A stretch of DNA of 64,000 nt, from NCBI RefSeq assembly GCF_029931775.1, contig NC_079325.1, positions 58,326,286-58,390,285 of the forward strand, in the 5' to 3' direction. Origin of the DNA: Euleptes europaea (lineage: Eukaryota; Chordata; Lepidosauria; Squamata; Sphaerodactylidae). How positions within the stretch are numbered: position 1 is the stretch's first letter; each line of letters begins with the position of its first letter. A program made the position numbers and the translations under genes. Below are positions 63,777-64,000 of the stretch, piece after piece. Under the pieces are notes generated by a model. The model was not told the DNA's origin, made no database searches, and worked only from the letters and a program-made list of their open reading frames with translations.

Positions 63777-64000
63777 TGTCAGGAGCAGGACTCTTCTCTG
63801 TTCTCAACGTTTCTGGGTTGTTTTGGGTTTCTCACAGATGCTCTACTCCTCTCCACCAAGGACTGTTTATCTAACGGACATTCCTTTCTCGTGGGAGCCC
63901 GACTGAGGGGTTACCATGCCAACCTATGCTATCTGATATGACCTGGTTCACCATATATTCTACTGTGTGTTTTCTGTCCACCATTCCTGCCTTAGTAAAG
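63777..64000 (+). repeat. Right LTR of the Gypsy element (runs off the window)
   Basis: Begins TGTCAGGAGCAGGACTCTTC after a purine-rich tract (GAGGGGAGCAGAA). Confidence 0.95.

Larger units (their letters stand above)
59558..64000 (+). mobile_element. Ty3/Gypsy LTR element, chromovirus type (fossil), right LTR incomplete at window end
   Basis: Family: Ty3/Gypsy, chromovirus-like. Parts: left LTR from 59558 (about 330 bp), gag about 60120-61790, protease region about 62230-62700 (ALIDSGCGRSL), reverse transcriptase about 62700-63530 (LCINFRKLNAVT, YLDDILIY), a chromodomain-like segment about 63540-63740 and right LTR from 63777. RNase H and integrase were not recognised. The LTRs start with TGTCAGG and differ at about 5 of 223 shared bases, so it is fairly young. 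It looks broken, with at least three or four breaks. It is inserted in a DIRS element. Confidence 0.93.

Overview
This window is from a vertebrate nuclear genome, most likely a squamate reptile (probably a lizard). It holds nearly all of the surfeit housekeeping cluster in the conserved amniote order: SURF4 (+), SURF2 (-), SURF1 (+), RPL7A (-), MED22 (+), SURF6 (+). The squamate call rests on the repeats: CR1/L3 and L2 LINE ends, a BovB/RTE fragment, 5S-rRNA-derived SINEs with BovB-like tails, Sauria-type and tRNA-Ala-like SINEs, hAT MITEs and a Penelope-like element. The exact species cannot be told from the sequence.

Layout. SURF4 (328-4124) is partial: its last four coding exons are here and the earlier ones lie left of the window. 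SURF2 (6564-13705, minus) is complete in six coding exons and runs tail-to-tail with SURF4. SURF2 and SURF1 are divergent from one CpG island (about 13.2-14.5 kb). SURF1 (14266-29221) is complete in nine exons, and a neugrin-like (NGRN) gene copy with its own CpG-rich start sits inside SURF1 intron 7. RPL7A (30211-37532, minus) is complete in eight exons and tail-to-tail with SURF1. Its introns carry four box C/D snoRNAs, two SNORD24-like and two SNORD36-like. RPL7A and MED22 diverge from a second GC-rich region (37.5-38.3 kb). MED22 (39755-45127) shows both known C-terminal isoforms, and the short one has its stop codon inside a poly(A) signal. SURF6 starts at 52307 from a third CpG island that contains a perfect 178-bp palindrome. 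Only its first coding exon is in the window, because intron 1 has been filled with transposons to more than 11.6 kb.

The right quarter (52.5-64 kb) is almost all mobile DNA. It holds a nearly 3-kb CR1 LINE on the minus strand interrupted by a 5S-derived SINE, BovB and L1 fragments, a hAT MITE with a clear 8-bp target duplication, and a DIRS-type element cut open by a chromovirus-type Ty3/Gypsy element whose right LTR runs off the window. A Penelope-like element with inverted terminal repeats and a 14-bp target duplication lies downstream of MED22.

The genes serve basic cell functions: ER export (SURF4), ribosome production (RPL7A, SURF2, SURF6 and the snoRNAs), cytochrome c oxidase assembly (SURF1) and Pol II transcription (MED22). 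Their tight head-to-head and tail-to-tail packing with CpG-island promoters is the known character of this locus. What is unusual here is the transposon expansion of introns, the nested NGRN-like copy and two large inverted repeats. I did not recognise a wholly new system.
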